NCBI GenBank assembly: GCA_946626015.1
Contig: CAMOTT010000005.1
Location: forward strand, 1 to 30,047
DNA from: an uncultured Clostridia bacterium
Lineage (GTDB): Bacteria > Bacillota > Clostridia > Oscillospirales > Acutalibacteraceae
Direction: 5' to 3'
Length of the DNA: 30,047 nucleotides
Position numbers and translations under genes: made by a program. The notes below the pieces were generated by a model. It saw only the letters and a list, made by a program, of their open reading frames with translations. It was not told the DNA's origin and did not search any database. Below are positions 7,295-14,648 of this stretch, piece after piece (positions within the stretch are counted from its first letter, which is position 1; each line of letters opens with the position of its first letter).

Positions 7295-8165
7295 GGTTAT
7301 AAAAATAAAAAAATTGCAGATATTTCTCGCGGTGACAGTCCTTCTTGCCGTGTCTATGGTGATCGGGATAAGTACGGATGCCATCACCGTAAACAGCGAG
7401 CAGAAGGACGTTACCCTTTTGCCAATACTGATGTATCACCAGATAACCCGGGAAAAAAACAGAGTAAACAAGTTCACGGTAACGGAAACGGAGCTTGAAG
7501 AGGATCTTAAGTATATTGTGGGCAGGGGCTATACCACCGTCACGGTGGAGGATCTGATAGATTTCAGGAAAAGCGGCAAAAAGCTGCCGGCAAAACCCTT
7601 AATGATAAGCTTTGACGACGGGTATGAGACGGTTTACGACATCCTGCTGCCTCTGCTCAAAAAATATGAGCTCAAGGCCGTGGCGGCGGTGATCGGTTCG
7701 GCTGTGGATAAGTTTTCGCAGGTGGAGGATCACCATATCAGATATTCCCATCTCAACTGGGAAAAGGTGGAACTGCTGGTAAAGAGCGGATATGTGGAAA
7801 TACAGAACCACACTTACGATATGCACAAAAACACCGGTTGCAGGAAGGGCGTGCGCAGGGAGAAAAACGAGAACTGCGAGCAGTACAGGGAGGCGCTGAA
7901 AACGGATCTGATGCGTTTTCAGGACGAGATGGAGGAACACACCGGTTACAGACCCAAGGCGGTGGTCTATCCCTTTGGAGAATATTCAAAGGAGACCCCG
8001 GTTATCCTCAAAGAACTGGGCTTTGAGGCGGCCTTGATATGCGAGGAAAAAATCAACCGGCTGGATATAAACAACGCCGATGAGTGGATATTCCGATTGG
8101 GGCGTTTCAACCGCCCCGGGGGAATGGACACCCAAGAATTCTTCAAAAAAATCGAAGCAAATTGA
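7293..8165 (+). CDS. Membrane-anchored or secreted polysaccharide deacetylase (NodB/CE4-like)
   Basis: A carbohydrate esterase 4-type deacetylase, probably acting on peptidoglycan or another amino-sugar polymer outside the cell. With the TTG start at 7293 it has 290 residues. Residues 8-28 are a hydrophobic signal peptide or anchor (LQIFLAVTVLLAVSMVIGIS). LPILMYHQIT follows at 43-52, then motif 1 SFDDG with Asp108/Asp109, the metal motif His173-x4-His178 and motif 3 YPFG (226-229). Start choice is hard: GTG 7284 has no upstream Shine-Dalgarno sequence, whereas TTG 7293 has GGTGA 5 nt upstream. Both lie at the end of a terminator-like hairpin, so translation may depend on RNA folding. The exact substrate is unknown. 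Confidence 0.88.
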   Translation: MVIKIKKLQIFLAVTVLLAVSMVIGISTDAITVNSEQKDVTLLPILMYHQITREKNRVNKFTVTETELEEDLKYIVGRGYTTVTVEDLIDFRKSGKKLPAKPLMISFDDGYETVYDILLPLLKKYELKAVAAVIGSAVDKFSQVEDHHIRYSHLNWEKVELLVKSGYVEIQNHTYDMHKNTGCRKGVRREKNENCEQYREALKTDLMRFQDEMEEHTGYRPKAVVYPFGEYSKETPVILKELGFEAALICEEKINRLDINNADEWIFRLGRFNRPGGMDTQEFFKKIEAN

Positions 8166-8212
8166 CCAATAATTTGAATATTTATAATATTTTAAAAATA
8201 ATGCACAAAAAT

Positions 8213-8250
8213 ACCGCGGCAAAATGTACTTTACAAGTCGCGGTTTATTT
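8213..8250 (+). terminator. Weak candidate terminator after the deacetylase gene
   Basis: ACCGCG (8213-8218) and CGCGGT (8239-8244) form a 6-bp GC-rich stem with a 20-nt loop, followed by the T-rich TTATTT. It is short for a terminator. The rest of the 175-nt gap is AT-rich. It holds only poor promoter candidates: TTGACC-15-TATAAT at 8162-8188, and TTGATA near 8249. AGGAGG lies 7 nt before the next ATG. Confidence 0.35.
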
Positions 8251-8340
8251 GATATCATACTAAGTGGACAAGTTTATACGTTAATAAACCAAAATAATGT
8301 GTAAATTTTACAACGCAATAGATTTTCAGGAGGTTTTTTT

Positions 8341-11300
8341 ATGAAAGGCAAAAACAGAGTGGTGAGTCTTATCCTCGCCGCCGCAATGATCATTGGCATT
8401 ATGCCTTGGTCAGCCATATCCTTTGCCCAGGGTGAGCCCGGCGTGCAGACACAGGCGGCTGAGATCACTCCGCTGCGCAGGCCTAAACCTGAGGTCAGTC
8501 TTTATGCCGACCCGGTGACGAGGGTCGCCCATGCGCAGTATTCCACCAGCAGCGGAAGCACCATAGTCGCGGCAACTCCTTCGGGCATACCGGAGCTGAA
8601 CGCCGAATACGCGACCCAGGCATACGCAGGGGAGACTCCTTCCTCAACAAAGATCGTTTTGACGATCAATCCCTTTGCGCAGGAGTATGCGGCGTACAAT
8701 CCCCGTTTGCTCACAGACCCCATTATCAGCTGCGAAAACAATACCACGGTCACCTTCAGCTCCCCGACATTTTCAAACAATACCTACACCTGGACCATTG
8801 AAAGCGGAACGGCCAATGCCGGCACCTGCCTTAAGTTCAAGGTGTCGTGCTACTTTAAGTGGGACAACCCGTACACCTATACCGAGGTGACTGATCTCTA
8901 TGAGATATTTGCTTACTCATACGTTGAGAACATCTGCTTCCCGGCAGGTGCTCACGTCTACACCACGGACGGCAAGAGCAATTCCGGCTCGGACACCCTT
9001 GCGGACGTTCATTACGTTTCCCGTATTCTGGGTAAGAACACTTACGGCGTCGTTTCCTCCAGCGGCAGCGGTGATTACGGACGGGGATATTATGATTTTG
9101 CCGCAATGAGTTTTACCGAAACCGCGGCGGATCCCATGTGCTCCGCTCTGTACTGGGGTCCTAAGAGGACACACGATGACGGCGCGACTTATATCAACGG
9201 TTCCACAGAGCCCGGCTCGGATCGCTCAAAGGCAACGGTGTATCTTGACCCCAGTGTTGATAACCTTTCCACCCTTAACCTCAGGATGAATTTCTTCCAG
9301 CCGGTCAATCTGAGAGACGGCTCCAACAACTCCGGCACTCAGTATTACAAGGGCATATTCGTAAAAAGCGGTGATGTTTCCTATAACAAGGACACCACCA
9401 GCGACTCCGCCGCAGCCACGGCTCTGGGTACCAGAAGCGTAAAGGTCAGCCCGGCGGACAGCGGGATCGCCACAATGACAGGTAAGGGCGCCACTGTTAC
9501 CGAGACCCTTGCCGGCAGCGCCACCTCCGGAACATATACCCTTATTCCTTACTTCTTTACCAAAAATACAAAGACGGGTATGTTTACCTCATCAAAGAAC
9601 AACCACACCCGCATAGCTACCACCCTTGAGATCGTTTCGGTTGACAAGGGAAGTCTGCGTACCGCCGTGAATACTGCCACCGCGTCAAAAACGGCCAATG
9701 GCGCCGACGTCAGCGGCACCGATCCCACGGGAACGCAGGGCAACACCAGTTATTATCAGGCCGGTTTCGGCGGCACGGGCAGAGGCGTTCTGCCACAGAA
9801 GTGGTATTACTCAAATTCTTCCGGCTATTCGTCCTATAACATTTCCATTGATAACGCCTATACTGCCCTTGCAAATCCCAGGGCAACGGCCGCCAACGTA
9901 AACAACTACTCCGCCACCCTTTTGCAGACCTATAATTCGCTGGCGCTCAAGGCTGCCCCCACAGACCTCGCTTACTACGGCAACGATTCCGTTTACAACT
10001 CGGACTACAACAACGTTATTCAGGGCATAGGCTCCATCAACGGCTCATATTACAGCGATTCCAACCCCAATACCGCGCTTAAACCCCTGGATAACCTTAT
10101 CCACTATGTGAGCAACGGCATCGCTTATCAGATCTGCTACAACGGATCAAACGTTCCCATCAACATCCTTGAGTTCTGGCCCAACGAAAAATCAAAGTAC
10201 ACCCAGGAATCCGCCGACGCTCTCGACGCCGCATTGGAGAACGCAAGGCAGGTCAAGGCAAGCAACTTAAACGTCCTTTATCAGCCCACGGTCGATAAGG
10301 CGGCCCGCGAGCTTCAAACAGCAATTGAGGGGCTCAAGTTTGCTCCCCTGGACACATCTGCCTCTGTGGCTCTGCTTGAAAATGCGGAAAATATGATCAA
10401 CGCCCGCACACCGGTGTACAACGCAATAGTGAACGATCCTTATAATTACACCTCCATGAGCGGCACAATGTACGAAAGCGAGCTGCCCGACGGCACTCCC
10501 CTTTATACATATAAGGCTTCCTACCGCAACGCGGTCATCGGCGCCAGAAACGCCGTGCTGGCTTATGTGAACAATGCCGATCAGTTTGACGCAAACGATC
10601 AGGATGCCTTTAACGAAAAGCTCGACGTCCTTTCAAGTATTATGGAGAGCCCACAGTACGGTCCAATAGTCATCACCTACTGGAACAGAGTCCAGTCACT
10701 TGTTACAATGGATCTCAGAGATCTGCTCACAGAGGAGCATGAAGCATACATACTTTCCCTTATAAGCAGCAGCTACGGTCTCTTTAACGGCACTACTCAG
10801 CAGCAGGCGGAGCTTAACGCCCTTGCGGATGAGCTTTACTACTATCTCTACCACGAGCCGGCGGACTTTACCGCTGTTGACGAAGCAATATCCGGAGCAG
10901 TCGGCAGGGATCGTATGATAACCGCCGCCAATCCCTCAGGAGAAAGCAGAACCGAGCTCTACTACTACACCAACGCCACAAGGACGGCTTTGCAGACCCT
11001 AATAGATCAGGCGGAAACCTACCGACCCACCTTTGACGGAGACGGCAACCCAGTTTATGTTAAATATCCCGTTATAGATAAGGCGCAGGTCTTTGCTCTG
11101 GCAGACAGGATCAACAGCGCCAAGTCAAGCCTGACTATCGCAGGAGCGGATTACAGCTTTGTAAAGGCTGAGCTTGATGTTTCCGTTCCCTGTCCCGCTT
11201 CCCATTACTCCAACTGGGATGCGTACCAGACAGCGGTGACCAACGCCCGCGCGGAGCTCAACGCCTCAGGCGCAAGCGAGAGCAGCAACTGGCAGGCGAC

Positions 11301-13659
11301 AAATACTCAGACAAAATACCTGGCCACCAATCAGGCCGGCGAGGACGGCCCGGATGCCATCGCCCTTGCCGTATATAATGCAAGGAACGCTCTGGAGCAC
11401 ATCAACTCAGAGGTTCAGTTCAACCTTAACTACGGCAGCAACGATGTTCTTGACACTCAGACAGGCGCGGCCGGGGATGATACGGTTACAGTACCCTCCG
11501 AGCCTTCCCGTCCCGGCTATACAATGGCAGGCTGGTACACCGAGGCTGAGTGCATGAACGAAGCTGTGCTTCCCGCACCCTTCCCGGTGGAGAATACAAT
11601 TTACTACGCAAAGTGGACGCCCAACAGCTATCAGGTGACCTTTGACGGTAACGGAAGCACCGGCGGTTCAATGACTGCCCAGTCTATACTCTATGACGCG
11701 ACAACCAACCTCAAAGCCAATTCCTATCAGAAGCTTGGCCACGAGTTCGCGGGCTGGGCGCTTTCACCCGATGGCAATGTGGTCTACGCAGACAGCGCGA
11801 GCTTTACAATGGACAATTTCGGCATCACCCTTTACGCCAAGTGGAACGTAAAGACATATTACATCGTTTATTACGTAGACGGCGTTGAGTATGTTCGCGT
11901 GCCGTACGCATATGGCGCCCCTGTTACTCCTTATGCCGAACCCAGCAGAGAGGGCTATGTGTTCTCCGGCTGGGCGACCCATCCGGCAACAATGCCGGCG
12001 GCGGATCTCCAGATCATGGGCAGCTTCACCGCCGACACACAGAAAGTTGAATACTATATTGACGATGAGCTTTACTTCACGGATTACGTTCAGATAGGCT
12101 CCGCCGTGCCGGAGATCGAAGAGCCTGAAAAAGAGGGCTATACCTTCTCAGGCTGGGAGGGCATCCCCGCGGTCATGCCTTCAATCCCGGTAAGGGTCGA
12201 CGGATATTTTGACGTAAACACTTACAGCATCTTCTACTACGTTGACGGCAGCCTCAATTACACCGCAAGGGTAAAATATGACACAGTTATCAGACCCCAT
12301 ACCCCCACAAGGGAGGGCTACACCCTGTCAGCCTGGTCACCGGCTTTGCCCACCAGGATGCCTGCGCGTTCGCTCACGGTTTACGCCACCTTCTCACCCA
12401 CGGTTTACAACGCGGTATTTATGTACGACAGCACCAATGTTTACACCACGGTGCCCACCGCGTACGGCGCTCAGATAGTTCTTCCTGCGGAGCCCACTCT
12501 AACAGGCTTCACCTTTAACGGCTGGGATAATCTGCCCCAGACAATGCCGGCAAGCGACGTTGTGATTACGGCAAAATGGGTTTCAACGGGCTATAAGCTT
12601 TCCTTCTATGTGAACGGAGTTGAGATACTCTCCCAGACCCTTAACGAGGGCGATGCGATCTCAGCCCCCCAGTACACGGCTCCCGAGGGCTATGTATTCT
12701 CCGGCTGGTCGCCTGCAGTGCCCGGGACAATGCCTGCAAACGACGTTTCCTTCTACGGCACAACTTCTCCCAAGTCCGTCACCCTTACTTTCTATGTTGA
12801 CGGCGTACTCAGGAGCGATCTGACCATAACGGCGGATTACGGCACACCTGTAACTGCTCCCGTTGTCAGCAAGGCGAATTACACCTTCTCCGGCTGGTCG
12901 CCTGCGGTGCCCGGAACCATGCCTGCAAATGACGCTTCCTTCTACGGCACATTTACCGCCAACAAGGCGACAGTAAGCTTTGACCTCAATGGCGGAACGG
13001 GAACTGTTCCTGCGGCGGTTACAGATGTTATCGGCGCAAACGTGACCCTTCCCGCTCAGGGCACTATTTCAAAGCAGGGCTATACCTTCAAGGGCTGGGC
13101 AGCGACAGCTAACGCGACAGTACCCGTTTCCGGCTTCACCGTTCCCGCTCAGGGCGCGACCCTTTACGCGGTGTGGGAGGAAGAGGCAAACATAGAGCTT
13201 GTTGCAAAGGAAGGCTCCAGCACCTACATTGACGATGATAACGGCATCATCTTCGGCGTGGAGGCCGGTCTCTCCGAGGCTCAGCTCCTTAACAGGTTCA
13301 TCGACGCCACGGGCAACGGCTACATTGAGGTGACCGCAAGCTCCAGAAGAATGGGCACCGGCACTGTTATAACTCTCTGCGATTCCAATGGCAATGAGCT
13401 CAAGAGCTACTATCTTGTGGTCTTTGGCGATGTGGACGGCAACGGTCTTATCAACTCCTCCGATATCGTGGCGGCTAACGAGGGCCTTACAAACGGCTTC
13501 GATCAGGATTGCTACAAGGCTGCTGCAAACGTATCCATAACACGCAGAAACGACAGATTTAACGCCAATGATGTGGCGGAGCTGCTTAATATGATGCAGA
13601 ATACAGGTGTTGATCAGGTAGATATCGCCGACACCCTTGCATATTACGCAGGTCTTTAA
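8341..13659 (+). CDS. Giant secreted InlB-repeat/FIVAR-like surface protein with C-terminal dockerin
   Basis: This is a 1772-residue secreted protein. A signal peptide (residues 1-29, ending near SFA-QGE) is followed by a beta-rich region I do not recognise (about 30-600). FIVAR-like helical modules follow, one at about 618-667 and others to about 1020, including DFTAVDEAIS near 842. Nine InlB/Listeria-Bacteroides-type repeats (about 1025-1617) have the GYxFxGW and xxMPAxD signatures. Then come a pre-dockerin module (about 1618-1695) and a dockerin (about 1696-1770). The first dockerin calcium loop is intact (D1697, D1699, N1701, D1708) and the second is degenerate. There is no LPXTG motif or C-terminal membrane anchor. 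The start has AGGAGG 7 nt upstream. An adhesive or glycan/protein-binding scaffold role is inferred. No catalytic domain is seen. Confidence 0.9.
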   Translation: MKGKNRVVSLILAAAMIIGIMPWSAISFAQGEPGVQTQAAEITPLRRPKPEVSLYADPVTRVAHAQYSTSSGSTIVAATPSGIPELNAEYATQAYAGETPSSTKIVLTINPFAQEYAAYNPRLLTDPIISCENNTTVTFSSPTFSNNTYTWTIESGTANAGTCLKFKVSCYFKWDNPYTYTEVTDLYEIFAYSYVENICFPAGAHVYTTDGKSNSGSDTLADVHYVSRILGKNTYGVVSSSGSGDYGRGYYDFAAMSFTETAADPMCSALYWGPKRTHDDGATYINGSTEPGSDRSKATVYLDPSVDNLSTLNLRMNFFQPVNLRDGSNNSGTQYYKGIFVKSGDVSYNKDTTSDSAAATALGTRSVKVSPADSGIATMTGKGATVTETLAGSATSGTYTLIPYFFTKNTKTGMFTSSKNNHTRIATTLEIVSVDKGSLRTAVNTATASKTANGADVSGTDPTGTQGNTSYYQAGFGGTGRGVLPQKWYYSNSSGYSSYNISIDNAYTALANPRATAANVNNYSATLLQTYNSLALKAAPTDLAYYGNDSVYNSDYNNVIQGIGSINGSYYSDSNPNTALKPLDNLIHYVSNGIAYQICYNGSNVPINILEFWPNEKSKYTQESADALDAALENARQVKASNLNVLYQPTVDKAARELQTAIEGLKFAPLDTSASVALLENAENMINARTPVYNAIVNDPYNYTSMSGTMYESELPDGTPLYTYKASYRNAVIGARNAVLAYVNNADQFDANDQDAFNEKLDVLSSIMESPQYGPIVITYWNRVQSLVTMDLRDLLTEEHEAYILSLISSSYGLFNGTTQQQAELNALADELYYYLYHEPADFTAVDEAISGAVGRDRMITAANPSGESRTELYYYTNATRTALQTLIDQAETYRPTFDGDGNPVYVKYPVIDKAQVFALADRINSAKSSLTIAGADYSFVKAELDVSVPCPASHYSNWDAYQTAVTNARAELNASGASESSNWQATNTQTKYLATNQAGEDGPDAIALAVYNARNALEHINSEVQFNLNYGSNDVLDTQTGAAGDDTVTVPSEPSRPGYTMAGWYTEAECMNEAVLPAPFPVENTIYYAKWTPNSYQVTFDGNGSTGGSMTAQSILYDATTNLKANSYQKLGHEFAGWALSPDGNVVYADSASFTMDNFGITLYAKWNVKTYYIVYYVDGVEYVRVPYAYGAPVTPYAEPSREGYVFSGWATHPATMPAADLQIMGSFTADTQKVEYYIDDELYFTDYVQIGSAVPEIEEPEKEGYTFSGWEGIPAVMPSIPVRVDGYFDVNTYSIFYYVDGSLNYTARVKYDTVIRPHTPTREGYTLSAWSPALPTRMPARSLTVYATFSPTVYNAVFMYDSTNVYTTVPTAYGAQIVLPAEPTLTGFTFNGWDNLPQTMPASDVVITAKWVSTGYKLSFYVNGVEILSQTLNEGDAISAPQYTAPEGYVFSGWSPAVPGTMPANDVSFYGTTSPKSVTLTFYVDGVLRSDLTITADYGTPVTAPVVSKANYTFSGWSPAVPGTMPANDASFYGTFTANKATVSFDLNGGTGTVPAAVTDVIGANVTLPAQGTISKQGYTFKGWAATANATVPVSGFTVPAQGATLYAVWEEEANIELVAKEGSSTYIDDDNGIIFGVEAGLSEAQLLNRFIDATGNGYIEVTASSRRMGTGTVITLCDSNGNELKSYYLVVFGDVDGNGLINSSDIVAANEGLTNGFDQDCYKAAANVSITRRNDRFNANDVAELLNMMQNTGVDQVDIADTLAYYAGL
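12697..12951 (+). repeat. Near-identical tandem InlB repeat segments, 189-nt period
   Basis: 12697-12762 and 12886-12951 match at 61 of 66 bases by eye and are offset by exactly 189 nt (63 codons). Both encode FSGWSPAVPGTMPAND. The other seven InlB repeats in this gene are much more diverged, so this pair looks like a recent duplication or gene conversion. Confidence 0.8.
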
Positions 13660-13690
13660 GGTCTGCTCGATCAAAAACGCATAAAAATCG

Positions 13691-13737
13691 ATCATCCTCA
13701 GGTCAGGAAAACCCCGGCTCTGAGGATGATTCTTTTA
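13691..13737. terminator. Bidirectional terminator between convergent genes
   Basis: ATCATCCTCAG (13691-13701) and CTGAGGATGAT (13720-13730) form a perfect 11-bp stem with an 18-nt loop. Rightward it is followed by TCTTTT, and on the minus strand by CGATTTTT. It can therefore stop both the giant surface-protein transcript and the ileS-trmK transcript. Confidence 0.8.
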
Positions 13738-13755
13738 CTCTTATATTAAGTTGCT

Positions 13756-14427
13756 TTAACAATAAAATGATGATTCCTTCATCTGATCCACCGCTTTTCG
13801 CAGCTCAGGGTCGCTGCCGCCGCTTTTTTCCAGGGCGTCAATGGCCGTTGAAAGCCTTTCCGTCTGCCGGCTCAGGTAGAGCCTTGCCTCGCCCTTGAGG
13901 CATTCCGTGAGCTTGCCGGTGTAGTAGAAGGAGGCGGGGTGTTCCGTGACCCTGCCTGTGTATTCGGCGCACAGGGCTATGTAGAGCCTGCCGCTGTCCT
14001 CGCAGACGTCCTCCCGGAGGATCTCAAAGCCGTTTGAGCACAAAAATCTGCGCACGTCCTCACCATGGGTCATTGGCTGGATTATGAACCTTTTTGCCGG
14101 GTCCCTTATCCACTCCGTGCGCTCCAGAAGCTCAACTATAAGTGTGCCGCCCATACCGGCAAAGATGAAGTCATCCCCGTCCTCCGGGGCAAGTCCATCC
14201 AGCCCGTCGGAAAGGCGGGTCTGTATTTTGTCCTCCAGATGATGGAGGGCTATATTTTTTTGCGCGTTTCTCAACGGCCCGGGCACTACGTCCGCCGCAA
14301 CGGCTCGAGCGCAGATGCCATTCTCCACCAAGTAGATAGGCAAATAGGCGTGATCGGTGCCTATATCGACAACGCTCACGCCTTTGCGAACCATTTTTGA
14401 AACCATTTCAAGCCTTTTGCGCAACAT
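13756..14427 (-). CDS. trmK: tRNA (adenine-22-N1)-methyltransferase
   Basis: A SAM-dependent class I methyltransferase of the TrmK/YqfN family, which methylates N1 of adenine 22 in bacterial tRNAs. The 223 residues begin MLRKRLEMVSKMV. The SAM motif VVDIGTDHAYLP has Asp21 and Asp25, followed by a conserved FAGMGG (89-94) and IIQPM. The C-terminal half is helical, as expected for the family. Its ATG shares one base with the stop codon of the upstream DUF1858 gene (TAATG), so the two are translationally coupled. It is the last gene of the ileS operon, which groups two tRNA-related functions. Confidence 0.93.
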   Translation of the reverse strand: MLRKRLEMVSKMVRKGVSVVDIGTDHAYLPIYLVENGICARAVAADVVPGPLRNAQKNIALHHLEDKIQTRLSDGLDGLAPEDGDDFIFAGMGGTLIVELLERTEWIRDPAKRFIIQPMTHGEDVRRFLCSNGFEILREDVCEDSGRLYIALCAEYTGRVTEHPASFYYTGKLTECLKGEARLYLSRQTERLSTAIDALEKSGGSDPELRKAVDQMKESSFYC

Positions 14428-14627
14428 TATTTCTCAGCGAAATACTTGTTGATCTCCGCAACAAGGGCGTCCGGGTCAACTCCGTGCACCATGCAGGCCT
14501 GGCCGAGGGATTCGCCCCTTGCGGAGGGGCAGCCCAGGCAGTGCATTCCCATAGACAGGAAGAACTGCGCTGTGCCTCTGTCTTCATCAAGGATATCGCC
14601 GATCAAAGTATCTTTTGTAACTGTCAT
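14427..14627 (-). CDS. DUF1858 domain protein (hybrid-cluster-associated redox disulfide type)
   Basis: This 66-residue protein matches the DUF1858/TIGR03980 family almost end to end. Its conserved GMHCLGCPSA places a Cys30-x2-Cys33 pair in the usual position. The pair may form a redox disulfide or bind a metal. The family is common in anaerobes, often near hybrid cluster proteins, but its function is not established. It lies 21 nt downstream of ileS and shares one base with trmK, so all three appear to be one operon. A GGAGA-type ribosome binding site precedes the ATG. Confidence 0.9.
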   Translation of the reverse strand: MTVTKDTLIGDILDEDRGTAQFFLSMGMHCLGCPSARGESLGQACMVHGVDPDALVAEINKYFAEK

Positions 14628-14648
14628 GATAATTTCTCCATTCTTTTT

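Noticed and set aside
11410..13190. CRISPR or other short-spaced repeat array
   Set aside because: The periodicity is about 63 codons, is protein-coding and diverged at DNA level. It is the InlB repeat region of one gene.
13600..13659. Sortase (LPXTG) or transmembrane anchor on the giant protein
   Set aside because: The C-terminus ends at a dockerin followed by a short DTLAYYAGL tail, with no LPXTG, hydrophobic helix or basic tail.
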